This document shows positions 27,023 to 35,553 of a DNA stretch of 64,000 nt, in pieces. Below the pieces are notes generated by a model. The model searched no databases. It had not been told where the DNA came from and saw only the letters and a list, made by a program, of their open reading frames with translations. The stretch is from an uncultured Bacilli bacterium. Lineage in GTDB: Bacteria > Bacillota_I > Bacilli_A > RFN20 > CAG-288. The DNA is taken from positions 62,001-126,000 of the forward strand of contig CALVMW010000002.1 in assembly GCA_944349335.1 (NCBI GenBank). Reading direction: 5' to 3'. Numbering within the stretch: position 1 is the stretch's first letter; every line of letters begins with the position of its first letter. The translations under genes and the position numbers were made by a program.

Positions 27023-27209
27023 CTAATTTCATGCCAATCTCATTGAAGAGAGCAACAAGTTTCTTCTTGGTTTCCATGTTTGGTTCGAATTTTCTTCTTT
27101 CTCAACGAGAAATAGAAACAAAGCTAACATTCAATATTTTAGCAAGATCCTCTTGGGTTAGGAATTTTCTCTCTCGATATTCCCTGATCTTTTTGCCGTA
27201 ATCAAACAT
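27009..27209 (-). pseudogene. XRE-type regulator of the hsd operon with in-frame TGA
   Basis: ATG 27209 with a GAGGTGA site opens MFDYGKKIREYRERKFLTQEDLAKILNVSFVSISR, then TGA at 27102-27104, then ERRKFEPNMETKKKLVALF…. XRE proteins of this type read …VSRWENGKFEP…, so the stop replaces the conserved Trp (TGG to TGA). It is the first gene of the hsd operon and overlaps hsdR. Truncation after helix 4 should abolish DNA binding and also weaken translation of hsdR. TGA is a genuine stop elsewhere in the window, so recoding is unlikely. Confidence 0.75.
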
Positions 27210-27307
27210 AAGGTCACCTCATTATCACTAAGCAGTATTTTAACACAAAAAGCATAATATTTCGATATTTTAAAGAAACTTTTATGAGTTTTTTTCTCAA
27301 AAAACAT

Positions 27308-27508
27308 AGGGGTGTCATTTATCTAGTAGGGGTTTCGTTTTTCTAATAGCCTAACGGTTTTCTAGTAGGATTAAAATATTAAATTCCGTAAGTTCGAACC
27401 AATTTATATCTACTAGCAAAATGCCAAAAAACAAAAAATGCCTGATTTCTCAGACAAGTATCGTTAATTTTGACACCCTTACTTTGTATCAAAATGTTAG
27501 TTATAAGA
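27308..27508. repeat. Dispersed repeat family, copy D, cut at tRNA-Leu
   Basis: Starts GGGGTGTCATTTATCTAGTAG, then GGTTTCGTTTTTCTAATAG, TAAGTTCGAACC, ATGCCTGATTTCTCAGACAA, CGTTAATTTTGACACCC and ATGTTAGTTATAAGAT. At that point copies A and C continue for >70 bases, but this copy ends and the CCA end of tRNA-Leu begins. The rest of the 27210-27508 gap holds only the hsd promoter region. Confidence 0.8.
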
Positions 27509-27592
27509 TGGTGCGGACAGAGGGACTTGAACCCTCACGGGAGACCCACACGCCCCTCAAACGTGCGCGTATACCAGTTCCGCCATGTCCGC
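27509..27592 (-). tRNA. tRNA-Leu (GAG)
   Basis: Acceptor GCGGACA pairs with TGTCCGC; anticodon stem CACGT/GCGTG (one G-T pair) closes loop TTGAGGG, giving anticodon GAG. A long variable arm (GTGGGTCTCCCGTGA) and the T-loop GGTTCAAGTCC fit the leucine class. CCA is encoded (27511-27509). Reads CUC/CUU codons. Confidence 0.95.
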
Positions 27593-27606
27593 ACATAGCG
27601 GATAAA

Positions 27607-27635
27607 ATTATATATGCTCTTTCTTTTAAAATCAA
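27607..27635 (-). promoter_or_regulatory. Promoter of tRNA-Leu
   Basis: On the minus strand TTGATT (27635-27630), a 17-nt spacer and TATAAT (27612-27607), 14 bases before the tRNA. Confidence 0.8.
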
Positions 27636-27655
27636 GAGGAATTAAAATATTTTAT

Positions 27656-28354
27656 ATGGATAAACGTAAGATTCTCTCTACTATCGAAGTTAAATATAAT
27701 GACAAAGCAGTTAAAGTCAATCTTTACTATTCTCCTTGTAAAAGGATTATTTTTCGTTTTAGTTATGGTGAATTAGAAATTTATTACCATACAATAATAG
27801 GACAAGAAAAATTAAAAAATTATTGTATAGAATTTTTAAAAAAGAATAAGAACTTCTTTTTAAATAGACCATATTATAAAGAGGGATTATATATTTTTGT
27901 TAGAGGAAAAAAGAAATATTTAACTACAGATATTCATTTAAAAAATAATCAGACTTTCTTTTATTATCCTAAGAATAGTATTGATCCAATTAAACAATAC
28001 AAGCGTGATTTTTTAGAATATGCTACTATAAAAATCAAAGAATATAGTAAAAAGATGAACATTGATATCAGCGATTATAAAATTAGAACTATTCTTTCTT
28101 TAAGTTATTATGGCTGCTTTATGAAAAAAGATAGACAGATCAAATTTGATTATCGACTATTTGCCTTTAAAGATGAGATAATGGATTCAGTCTTTTATCA
28201 TGAATTAGCTCATTATTTTGAACCAAAACATAATGATAGGTTTTATACTATAGTTCAGCTTTATTGCCCTGATTATTTTAAATATCATTTTTATTTGACT
28301 CACGGATATTTTCAAGGAGACTTAGATGTATATGAAAAATCTATTAATAACTAG
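27656..28354 (+). CDS. YgjP/DUF45-type zinc metallopeptidase
   Basis: 232 residues. An N-terminal beta-rich region (DKRKILSTIEVKYNDKAVKVNLYYSPCKR) is followed by a C-terminal metalloprotease motif VFYHELAHYFEPKHNDRFY (HExxH with downstream His), as in YgjP/SprT-like proteins. No signal peptide, so cytoplasmic. It opens an operon with an RNA methyltransferase, hydrolase, ileS and lspA. There is no Shine-Dalgarno site near ATG 27656; instead TAAAAT (27643-27648) ends 7 nt before it, suggesting a leaderless mRNA. Substrate unknown. Confidence 0.8.
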   Translation: MDKRKILSTIEVKYNDKAVKVNLYYSPCKRIIFRFSYGELEIYYHTIIGQEKLKNYCIEFLKKNKNFFLNRPYYKEGLYIFVRGKKKYLTTDIHLKNNQTFFYYPKNSIDPIKQYKRDFLEYATIKIKEYSKKMNIDISDYKIRTILSLSYYGCFMKKDRQIKFDYRLFAFKDEIMDSVFYHELAHYFEPKHNDRFYTIVQLYCPDYFKYHFYLTHGYFQGDLDVYEKSINN

Positions 28355-29051
28355 TTCAAAAAACGAAAAGTATAAAGAGCTTCTTTTATTAAAGAAAGGT
28401 GATAAAGAACAAGGCCTTTTTTTAGCTGAAGGAGAAGACCTTTATAGTGAGGCTAGTAAACATAACTGCTTAAAAGAGGTGATAATACCAGAGAGTTTAG
28501 CTTTTGAAGAAATAAAATATTCTTCACCTATTATTTTAAAAGATAGCCTTTATAGAACTTTATCTAATTATAGTTCTTTGCCTAAGTGTATCTGTGTATG
28601 TCAAAAAAAGATTATTGATGAATATGGTGAAAGAGTAATATATTTAGATAATGTTCAAGACCCAGGTAATGTAGGAACTATTATTAGAAGCGCTTTATCT
28701 TTTTCTTATAAGACAATTGTCCTCTCAAAAGATTGTGTTTCCGTGTATAATAATAAAGTAATCCAGAGTTCAAAAGGAGCTATTTTTGCTCTTGATATCG
28801 GAATAGATTCTCTTGATTACTTTATAGAGCATAATTATCATATCTATCTCACTACTTTAGATGGTGTTGATATGGAAACAATCGACCATTTAAAAAAACC
28901 TTACGTTCTAGTTTTTGGCAATGAAGGGCAAGGTATTAGAAAAGAATATTTAGATAAAGGAGAAAAGATAAAGATAGTTATGGATAATATCGATTCACTG
29001 AATGTAGCTATCGCTGCCTCTATATTTATGTATCGTTTTAGGAGGGATTGA
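28326..29051 (+). CDS. TrmH/SpoU-family RNA 2'-O-methyltransferase
   Basis: 241 residues. An N-terminal substrate-binding domain (ITSSKNEKYKELLLLKKGDKEQGLFLAEGEDL) precedes the SPOUT knot: IYLDNVQDPGNVGTIIRSA (motif 1, catalytic Arg and Asn), LVFGNEGQGIRKEYL (motif 2) and IDSLNVAIAASIFMYRF (motif 3). It methylates a ribose in rRNA or tRNA using SAM; the target position cannot be told from sequence. The start has AAGGAGA five bases upstream and overlaps the previous gene by 29 nt. TGA at 29049-29051 overlaps the next ATG. Confidence 0.9.
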   Translation: MYMKNLLITSSKNEKYKELLLLKKGDKEQGLFLAEGEDLYSEASKHNCLKEVIIPESLAFEEIKYSSPIILKDSLYRTLSNYSSLPKCICVCQKKIIDEYGERVIYLDNVQDPGNVGTIIRSALSFSYKTIVLSKDCVSVYNNKVIQSSKGAIFALDIGIDSLDYFIEHNYHIYLTTLDGVDMETIDHLKKPYVLVFGNEGQGIRKEYLDKGEKIKIVMDNIDSLNVAIAASIFMYRFRRD

Positions 29052-29950
29052 TGAAAGAAGAATTCCAAGTGACTAAAGAAAGAAATGACGCCATTGAATT
29101 TAAAGATAATATAGAGAAGACAGTTTTAATATGCACAAATGGTTTCCAAAATGCTGATATTCATGATGCTGTCAATATGCGCGATTATTTTTTAAAAAAC
29201 TTCTCCCAAGATTATGCTAATTGTGAAATAAGAATGGTTAAACTTTTTGATCCGAGTGTGACAAAGACACATCGTGCAAAAAAGTATGAGAAGATTTTAG
29301 ATGCAGTTATTAAAGAGTATATTGATAAACAGTATAATATTATCCTTTTAGGCTATTCTTTTTCCGCCGCTTTAGCAGCTAAATTCCAATATCGTTATCG
29401 AAAATATATAAGAAGATTAATTTTAGTTGCTCCTATCTATGATACTGTTGTTAACAACATGATTTATGGATATTTACAATACGTTATTAAATTTAAAAAG
29501 TTATCAAAAAAATATGGGCCAGCTGTAGCGAAAGCTATGGGCCGAAAAACAACTAAAGGTATGGTTGGACTTCTTCTTTCTATCCTTAATTCAGTTCTTC
29601 GTTGTCGCAGCTATTACCATGATGTTGATTGTGACACTTTAATAATAAGAGGAGAGGATGATAATCTTTGTACTCTTCATGCTTTAAATAAAGCAAAGTC
29701 AGAACAAGCTAATCAAGTTGTTTATTCGTATAAAGGTATGAATCATGGTATTCTTAAGACTGTTAGAGATAATGGACCAGTCTATGAGGATATCCTTCAC
29801 TTCGCTTTTAATACACCATATATAATAAAACAAGAGATAACAGTTAAAGATTACGAAGAAAAAGAAAAAATCCCTTCGTTTACAGATATATTTTCAGAAC
29901 TTGATCCTGAGGATGAAGAGTCTTATAAGCAGGATCAAGAAGCTTTATAG
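29051..29950 (+). CDS. Alpha/beta-hydrolase-like protein
   Basis: 299 residues. IILLGYSFSAALAAKF carries a G-x-S-x-S nucleophile elbow near residue 115, LIIRGEDDNLC the acid strand, and GMNHGIL a candidate catalytic His, in the normal order of a serine hydrolase. There is no signal peptide. An acidic tail (FSELDPEDEESYKQDQEAL) follows the fold. AGGAGGG lies just before ATG 29051, which overlaps the methyltransferase stop. Substrate unknown; conserved position upstream of ileS is the only context clue. Confidence 0.65.
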   Translation: MKEEFQVTKERNDAIEFKDNIEKTVLICTNGFQNADIHDAVNMRDYFLKNFSQDYANCEIRMVKLFDPSVTKTHRAKKYEKILDAVIKEYIDKQYNIILLGYSFSAALAAKFQYRYRKYIRRLILVAPIYDTVVNNMIYGYLQYVIKFKKLSKKYGPAVAKAMGRKTTKGMVGLLLSILNSVLRCRSYYHDVDCDTLIIRGEDDNLCTLHALNKAKSEQANQVVYSYKGMNHGILKTVRDNGPVYEDILHFAFNTPYIIKQEITVKDYEEKEKIPSFTDIFSELDPEDEESYKQDQEAL

Positions 29951-29964
29951 TTTTGGAGGTCAAT

Positions 29965-32682
29965 ATGGATTTAAAAAAGACACTTTCGATGCCGTCATCT
30001 ACTTTCAATATGCGTGCTAATCTTCCGACTAAAGAACCGATTTATGTTAAAAGATGGCATGATATGAACTTATATCAAAAGATGTTAGACAATAGGAGTG
30101 AAGATAATTCATTTTATTTACATGATGGTCCTCCTTATGCTAATAATGAGATTCATGCTGGACACGCTTTAAATAAAATTTTAAAAGATATTATTATCCG
30201 TTTTAAAAATTTAGAAGGCTATCATGTCCCTTATACACCTGGCTGGGACTGTCATGGTTTACCTATCGAACTTTGTGTAACTAAATCAGGTGTAGATAGA
30301 AGAACAACTCCTCCACATATTTTCCGTCAAAAATGTGCTGAATACGCTTTAAAACAAGTTGCTATTCAAAAGGAACAGATGGTAAGGTTAGGTGTTATTG
30401 GTGATTATGATCATCCATATTTAACCCTAAATAAAGCATATGAGGCAGATCAGCTTACAATCTTTAGAGACATGGCTCTTTCTGGTCTCATTTATAAAGG
30501 TTTAAAACCAGTCAATTGGTCACCTTCAAGTGAGTCCGCTTTAGCTGAAGCTGAGATCGAGTATAAAGATGTTAAAGCTAAAACTATTTTTGTCCGCTTT
30601 TTAGTTACTGAAGGAAATGAGTACGTTCCTAGTGGTTCTTATTTTGTTATTTGGACAACTACTCCTTGGACTTTACCAGCTAACTTAGCAATCTGTTTAA
30701 ATCCGAAGTTAGAATATGGTCTTTATAAAACAGATAAAGGTAATTTAGTATTATTACAATCATTAAGCGAGAGCTTAAAAGCTAAACTTGGTTTAGCTAA
30801 GATGGAACTGATTTCTTCTTTTACTGGAGATAAAGTTGAGAATTTAAAAACTAAGCATCCTTTCTATGACCGCGTATCTTTAATTATCAATGATGAGTAT
30901 GTTACTGCAGATTCTGGAACAGGTTGTGTTCATATTGCTCCTGGTCATGGTTTAGATGATTATAGAGTTGGTAAAAAATATAATTTACCTCCATTTTGTC
31001 CTGTTGATGAAAAGGGATATATGACTGAAGAAGCTGGAAAAGAATTAGCTAATTTATTCTATGAAGATTGCAATGAAAAAGTAATTCAAATCTTAAAAGA
31101 TAATAATTCTCTTTTAGCTTTAGAAGAGATTACTCACTCTTATCCTCACGATTGGAGAACTAAAAAGCCTACTATTTTTAGAGCTACTAAGCAGTGGTTT
31201 TGTTCTATTGAAAAAATTAAAGATCTTTTAGTGAAAAAAGCTGAAGAAGTATCGTTTATTCCTCAATGGGGTAAGACTAGACTTATTAATATGCTTGCTA
31301 ATCGTGAAGATTGGTGTATTTCAAGACAAAGATTGTGGGGTGTTCCGATTCCGATTTTTTATGGTGAGGATGGTGAACCTCTGTTAGAAAAAGAGTTATT
31401 TGATCATGTTATTGAATTAGTAAGAAAATATGGAAGTGATATATTCTATGAGAAAGAAGCAAAAGATTTACTTCCTGAAGGTTATACTTCAATTCATTCA
31501 CCTCACAATATCTTCACTAAAGAAAAAGATATTATGGATGTTTGGTTTGATTCTGGTTCTTCTTTCTTAGGATCTGGTATCTCTTTAAAACATCCTTATC
31601 CTGCTGATGTCTATTTAGAAGGTAACGATCAATATCGTGGTTGGTATAATTCTTCGATGATTCTTTCTGTGGCTACTAGAGGTGAAAAGCCGTATAAGAA
31701 GATTATCACACATGGATTTTTAGTTGATCAAAATGGTGAAAAATTCTCTAAATCAAAGAAGAATGGTATCGATCCTAAAACTATCTGTCAGAATTTTGGT
31801 GCAGATATTCTTCGCCTTTGGACCGCTACTATCGATTATTCGACAGCTGAGATTAAACTCTCTCAAGAGCTTTTAAAGACTATTTCTGAAGAGTATCGTA
31901 AGATTAGAAATACTTTCCGTTTCATGTTAAATAATCTTTTAGATGATAATGAGGGAAATAAATATCCGATAGATTATGTTCCTACTTCTTTATCTTTAGT
32001 TGATAAGATGATTCTAAATCGTCTTAATAAAGTTTTACTAGATATGAAAAATAGTTATGATAACTATAACTTTACAAATGCTTGTGAGGTTTTATCTAAC
32101 TTCCTTATTTATGATCTTTCTTCCTTCTACCTTGATTTTTCTAAAGACACTCTTTATTGTGATAAGAAAGATGCTTCTAGAAGAAGAAATACTCAATATG
32201 TCTTATTTAACATTGTAAAGAAATTAGCTATCGCTTTATCACCTATTTTATCTTTCACTTGCGAAGAAGTATATGATACTTTGGATTTAAAAGATAAAAA
32301 AGAATCGATCGCTTTAGAAGATTATCCTGAAATAGTACCTGAAGATATTGAATTAGCTAAAAAGTATGCTCTTCTTCGTTCTATCCGCGATAAGATAAAT
32401 CTATTATTAGAGAGCGCTAGAAGTAAGGGTGTTATCGGTTCTTCAAGTGAAGCTAGCTTAACTTATTCAGCTACTAGTGAAGAAAAAGAATTCTTAGAAG
32501 AATTAGGTGAAGAAGAAGCGGAGAGAATCTTTATGGTATCTCATTTTGCTATAGGTGAGGATAAAGTAGAAAAACATAGTGGAACAAGATGTGACCGCTG
32601 CTGGAATTATTTTGATGAGACAATTCAAGAGGATGATAATCATCTTTGTAAGCGTTGTTATCATGTTGTTGAGGAAAAGTAA
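29965..32682 (+). CDS. ileS: Isoleucyl-tRNA synthetase
   Basis: 905 residues, class I synthetase. HIGH-box variant in PYANNEIHAGHALNK near 62, editing domain around 200-400 (FVIWTTTPWTLPANLAI), KMSKS-loop KFSKSKKN near 594, WFDSGSS, and C-terminal zinc site CDRCWNYF…CKRC. Bacterial-type length. ATG 29965 follows GGAGGT, whereas the in-frame TTG upstream lies before it. There is no room for a T-box leader (14 bases from the previous gene). Charges tRNA-Ile. It overlaps lspA as TAATG; ileS-lspA adjacency is common in bacteria. Confidence 0.97.
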   Translation: MDLKKTLSMPSSTFNMRANLPTKEPIYVKRWHDMNLYQKMLDNRSEDNSFYLHDGPPYANNEIHAGHALNKILKDIIIRFKNLEGYHVPYTPGWDCHGLPIELCVTKSGVDRRTTPPHIFRQKCAEYALKQVAIQKEQMVRLGVIGDYDHPYLTLNKAYEADQLTIFRDMALSGLIYKGLKPVNWSPSSESALAEAEIEYKDVKAKTIFVRFLVTEGNEYVPSGSYFVIWTTTPWTLPANLAICLNPKLEYGLYKTDKGNLVLLQSLSESLKAKLGLAKMELISSFTGDKVENLKTKHPFYDRVSLIINDEYVTADSGTGCVHIAPGHGLDDYRVGKKYNLPPFCPVDEKGYMTEEAGKELANLFYEDCNEKVIQILKDNNSLLALEEITHSYPHDWRTKKPTIFRATKQWFCSIEKIKDLLVKKAEEVSFIPQWGKTRLINMLANREDWCISRQRLWGVPIPIFYGEDGEPLLEKELFDHVIELVRKYGSDIFYEKEAKDLLPEGYTSIHSPHNIFTKEKDIMDVWFDSGSSFLGSGISLKHPYPADVYLEGNDQYRGWYNSSMILSVATRGEKPYKKIITHGFLVDQNGEKFSKSKKNGIDPKTICQNFGADILRLWTATIDYSTAEIKLSQELLKTISEEYRKIRNTFRFMLNNLLDDNEGNKYPIDYVPTSLSLVDKMILNRLNKVLLDMKNSYDNYNFTNACEVLSNFLIYDLSSFYLDFSKDTLYCDKKDASRRRNTQYVLFNIVKKLAIALSPILSFTCEEVYDTLDLKDKKESIALEDYPEIVPEDIELAKKYALLRSIRDKINLLLESARSKGVIGSSSEASLTYSATSEEKEFLEELGEEEAERIFMVSHFAIGEDKVEKHSGTRCDRCWNYFDETIQEDDNHLCKRCYHVVEEK

Positions 32683-33305
32683 TGAATCGTCTTAAAAAGT
32701 ATTTTTCAGGAATTAATGTTTATGAGTTTTTAGCATTGATCGGTATTTTAATATGGCTTTTAATCTTTGATATACTCTCTAAGTACTACGCCTATAACAA
32801 TATGATCGATTATAGGGGAGAAGTTTATACGGCAATACCAGGCTTATTTAATTTCACTTTGGTTTTTAATACTGGAGCGGCTTGGAATACTTTAGCTGGT
32901 ATGAAGTGGCTGTTATCTTTAGTTTCTTTAATAGCTACTTTACTTCTTCTATTTTTCCTCTTTTACAAATATAAGAAGATTCCTCGCTCTATTAGATATT
33001 GTTTGATTCTCATGATCGCTGGCGCTTGTGGAAATATGATTGATAGAATGGGATATTGGGCTAATTTTGGTATCTATCAATATGGTGTTATCGACTTTAT
33101 ACAGTTTGCTTTCTGGCCGTCTTTCCCCATTTTTAATCTAGCTGATTCTTATTTAGTTATCGGTATCTTTGCTTGCGCTATCTCTTATATAGTCTATTTA
33201 GTAAAAAATCATAAAGAGAGAGAAAAAGCCATCAGTGAGACAAGTGAGGATGATTTAGCTTCGAAACTTAAAAATAAAGATGATAACGATAAATTGTCAG
33301 AGTGA
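32682..33305 (+). CDS. lspA: Lipoprotein signal peptidase (signal peptidase II)
   Basis: 207 residues with four membrane helices. Conserved blocks are present: DILSKYYAYN, FNTGAAWNTLAG, GACGNMIDRM and VIDFIQFAFWPSFPIFNLADSYLVIG, carrying the two catalytic Asp. The ~35-residue charged C-terminal tail is longer than usual. Cleaves the signal of diacylglyceryl-modified prolipoproteins in the membrane. Start overlaps the ileS stop; the end overlaps the pseudouridine synthase gene by 26 nt. Confidence 0.95.
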   Translation: MNRLKKYFSGINVYEFLALIGILIWLLIFDILSKYYAYNNMIDYRGEVYTAIPGLFNFTLVFNTGAAWNTLAGMKWLLSLVSLIATLLLLFFLFYKYKKIPRSIRYCLILMIAGACGNMIDRMGYWANFGIYQYGVIDFIQFAFWPSFPIFNLADSYLVIGIFACAISYIVYLVKNHKEREKAISETSEDDLASKLKNKDDNDKLSE

Positions 33306-34185
33306 AAAAGAAAGATTAGATAATTACCTTTCTTCTTATTTATTTCTTTCTCGATCAAATATCGCTAAGAAAATAAAAGCTGGCTTAGTTTTAATTGATG
33401 ACAAAGTCATTACTAAAGCTGGCTTTTTAACTATTAAAGGCTCGGTAATTAAGATTTTAGATGAAGAGAAGAAAGAGATTATTGAGAAACCGAGCGAGAG
33501 ACTAAATCTTAATTATGTCTATAAAGATAAAGATATTGCTGTTATCAATAAGCCGCGCGGATTAGTCGTACATCCAGCGAGCGGACATCATGATGACACT
33601 TTAGTTAATCAGTTATTTTATAATGAAGAAGATTTTAATTTTGAGGCTGATGATTCTCGTCCAGGTATTGTTCATCGCTTAGATAAAGATACAAGCGGTT
33701 TGCTTGCTATTGCTATGAATAAAAATAGTGAAAATTATTTAGAAAAAGAAGTGCATGATCATCTTTTTCATAGAGAATATCTTGCATTAGTTTATGGAAA
33801 AGTTACAAATAAGCGTTTTTTAGTCGATCTTCCACTAACAAGACCTAACCATTCACAACATTGCGCTTTAGTTGATAAATATAAGGGTAGAGAAGCTAGA
33901 ACACATTTTGAATTATTGATGAGTAAAAATAATTTTTCATTATTACGATGCAGATTAGAAACAGGAAGGACTCATCAGATTAGAGCTCATTTAGCTTATA
34001 TCGGTTTTCCTATAGTCGGAGATGAACTTTATGCGCATAGAAAAGATGAAAAAGCTAAATTAGGACAATGCTTACATGCTTTTTCATTATCTTTAATTCA
34101 TCCTGTAACAGAGGAGAGGATGAAGTTTTATGCTCCACTAGATGAATATTTTAAGATGTTATTAAAATATTATTTTAGTCGATAA
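33280..34185 (+). CDS. RluD-family rRNA pseudouridine synthase
   Basis: 301 residues. S4 RNA-binding domain at the start (RLDNYLSSYLFLSRSNIAKKIKAGLVLIDD), then the RluA/RluD catalytic domain: INKPRGLVVHPASGH, GIVHRLDKDTSGLL with the catalytic Asp, LPLTRPNHSQH and RTHQIRAHLAYIGFPIVGDELY. Converts uridines in 23S rRNA to pseudouridine. ATG 33280 has no separate ribosome site and begins inside lspA, so translation is coupled. The 3' end converges with the next minus-strand gene (11-nt overlap). Confidence 0.93.
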   Translation: MITINCQSEKERLDNYLSSYLFLSRSNIAKKIKAGLVLIDDKVITKAGFLTIKGSVIKILDEEKKEIIEKPSERLNLNYVYKDKDIAVINKPRGLVVHPASGHHDDTLVNQLFYNEEDFNFEADDSRPGIVHRLDKDTSGLLAIAMNKNSENYLEKEVHDHLFHREYLALVYGKVTNKRFLVDLPLTRPNHSQHCALVDKYKGREARTHFELLMSKNNFSLLRCRLETGRTHQIRAHLAYIGFPIVGDELYAHRKDEKAKLGQCLHAFSLSLIHPVTEERMKFYAPLDEYFKMLLKYYFSR

Positions 34186-34525
34186 CTTTTATTTTTTTAA
34201 CGCCTTGAATTTTTGGTGGATATTCTAAAGTTGTTTGTCCATCATAGATTATTTCAATCTTGTTTCCTTCTTTGATATTAGAAAAGCTGACTGGTTCTTC
34301 TTTTTTTGTAATCACAGTATTTTCGTCTATATCAAAAGTGTAAAGGTAATCCTCATATTCAGTTCCTGAAACTGAAAGAAGAGGAATATCGTCCACTTTT
34401 GTAAAAGTACCTGTTAAAGAATATTCTGTCGTCTTTTGTATCTCAAGATTTTTAATTTCATCGTGTCTATCTTCATCTTGATAACCAGAGACGAGACTTA
34501 GTGCAGCAAATAAGAAATTTTTCAT
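34175..34525 (-). CDS. Small secreted DUF3221-like protein with a broken lipobox
   Basis: 116 residues. A short hydrophobic start (MKNFLFAALSLVSGYQDE) would be a lipoprotein signal if the Tyr were Cys (SGC); TAT here is one base from TGT. The rest resembles DUF3221-type beta domains: YSLTGTFTKVDD, VSFSNIKEGNKIEIIYDG and YPPKIQGVKKIKV. As written it cannot be lipidated, so it may be released or anchored differently. No Shine-Dalgarno site; TATAAT (34534-34539 on the minus strand) ends 8 nt before the ATG, suggesting a leaderless mRNA. Confidence 0.65.
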   Translation of the reverse strand: MKNFLFAALSLVSGYQDEDRHDEIKNLEIQKTTEYSLTGTFTKVDDIPLLSVSGTEYEDYLYTFDIDENTVITKKEEPVSFSNIKEGNKIEIIYDGQTTLEYPPKIQGVKKIKVID

Positions 34526-34541
34526 ACTTATATATTATAAA

Positions 34542-35471
34542 TTAGATTGATGAATTCTTGTAGTTACGGAAGTACTTTTTTACATATTTAGAAACCTTCT
34601 CATTTCCATATTCTTTGCAAAGAATAGAAAATGTTTTATCGACTAGTGCTGATGCTCCTTTGGGGATAGTTGTATTAAATTCTTTTTCAATCTTCTGAAA
34701 TTCTTTTAAAAACGTATAACGAGCTATAACAGAAGCGACAGCGATAGAGGGATAATAAGTCTCCCCATTTATTCTAAAGAAGAGAAGATTATTTACAATC
34801 TCATCTTTAAGATAACGGCGGTAATTTTCTTCTTTTTCAAATTGATCGATATAAATTATTGTCTCCTCTGTTAATGAGTATCTTTCAATCAGCTTTTTTT
34901 GCGTAAAGTTATGAAGTACTGCCATTATTTTATGCATATTAAAACCTACTTCATGTAATGAAGATAGTTTTTCTGCTGAACAGATAGCAACATGATTTTT
35001 TATGCGTTTTTTAATAGTTAAACCGATGTCTAAAATATATTCATCTGTCATTTTTTTAGAATCATTGATCTTCATCTTTTTTAAAAAGTCGATATCTTTG
35101 CTATCAATATAAGCGCTGCAGACTACTAAGGGTCCAAAAAAATCACCGACACCTACTTCATCAGAACCGATCTGGTTAGATAGATCTTCCCAGGTTGAAT
35201 AGTGATTGGTTATCTTAGTATTTTCTTCAACTTTTTTAATTGTTATATTTTTGCTAAATTGTTCTGCTTCTAGTATTGCTTTATCGCTTTTTGACGAAAA
35301 AACTAGAGAATATACTTCTTTTCGAGAACGAAAACATTGCAAAGAAAAAGAAGGAGATTCATAAATAAAATAGATGTAAGGGTTCTTTTCATCTCTTTTT
35401 ATTTCACAGTGGTAAAAATCTCTAATTTCTTCAGCTTTAGCTTGATCTACTTTAATTGTTGCATATGTCAC
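34542..35471 (-). CDS. rnhC: Ribonuclease HIII
   Basis: 309 residues. The N-terminal ~90 residues form the TBP-like substrate-binding domain specific to RNase HIII. The catalytic domain starts with GSDEVGVGDFFGPLVV (DE motif) and continues through KINDSKKMTD, IDQFEKEENYRRYL and ASVIARYTFLKEF. Removes RNA from RNA-DNA hybrids in the cytoplasm. The start is GTG 35471, in the correct frame and consistent with family length; TATATT (35478-35483, minus strand) ends six bases upstream and no ribosome site exists. Divergent from mutS2. Confidence 0.93.
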   Translation of the reverse strand: MTYATIKVDQAKAEEIRDFYHCEIKRDEKNPYIYFIYESPSFSLQCFRSRKEVYSLVFSSKSDKAILEAEQFSKNITIKKVEENTKITNHYSTWEDLSNQIGSDEVGVGDFFGPLVVCSAYIDSKDIDFLKKMKINDSKKMTDEYILDIGLTIKKRIKNHVAICSAEKLSSLHEVGFNMHKIMAVLHNFTQKKLIERYSLTEETIIYIDQFEKEENYRRYLKDEIVNNLLFFRINGETYYPSIAVASVIARYTFLKEFQKIEKEFNTTIPKGASALVDKTFSILCKEYGNEKVSKYVKKYFRNYKNSSI

Positions 35472-35477
35472 ATCTTA

Positions 35478-35545
35478 AATATATCACAGATAAGAAGAAG
35501 ATAACTATCTACTTTAGTTATAAAAGAGAAATTTTATGTTACAAT
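35478..35545. promoter_or_regulatory. Divergent promoters of rnhC and mutS2
   Basis: The 82-bp gap holds TATATT for rnhC (35483-35478) and TACAAT for mutS2 (35540-35545), each 6-8 nt from its start codon. ATAACT (35501-35506) and AGTTAT (35516-35521) form an inverted repeat placed symmetrically where the -35 boxes would lie. Neither -35 matches consensus well. Confidence 0.5.
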
Positions 35546-35553
35546 TTTAAAGT

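Noticed and set aside
27102-27104. UGA read as tryptophan (Mollicutes code)
   Set aside because: Two TGA codons (27102, 17314) sit where Trp could fit, but many genes here end in TGA with tight overlaps (ATGA), and TGG encodes Trp throughout. Nonsense mutation in decaying genes is simpler.
29940-29964. T-box riboswitch before ileS, and similarly before cysS (55841-55842)
   Set aside because: Only 14 and 2 bases separate these genes from the preceding ones; there is no room for a leader.
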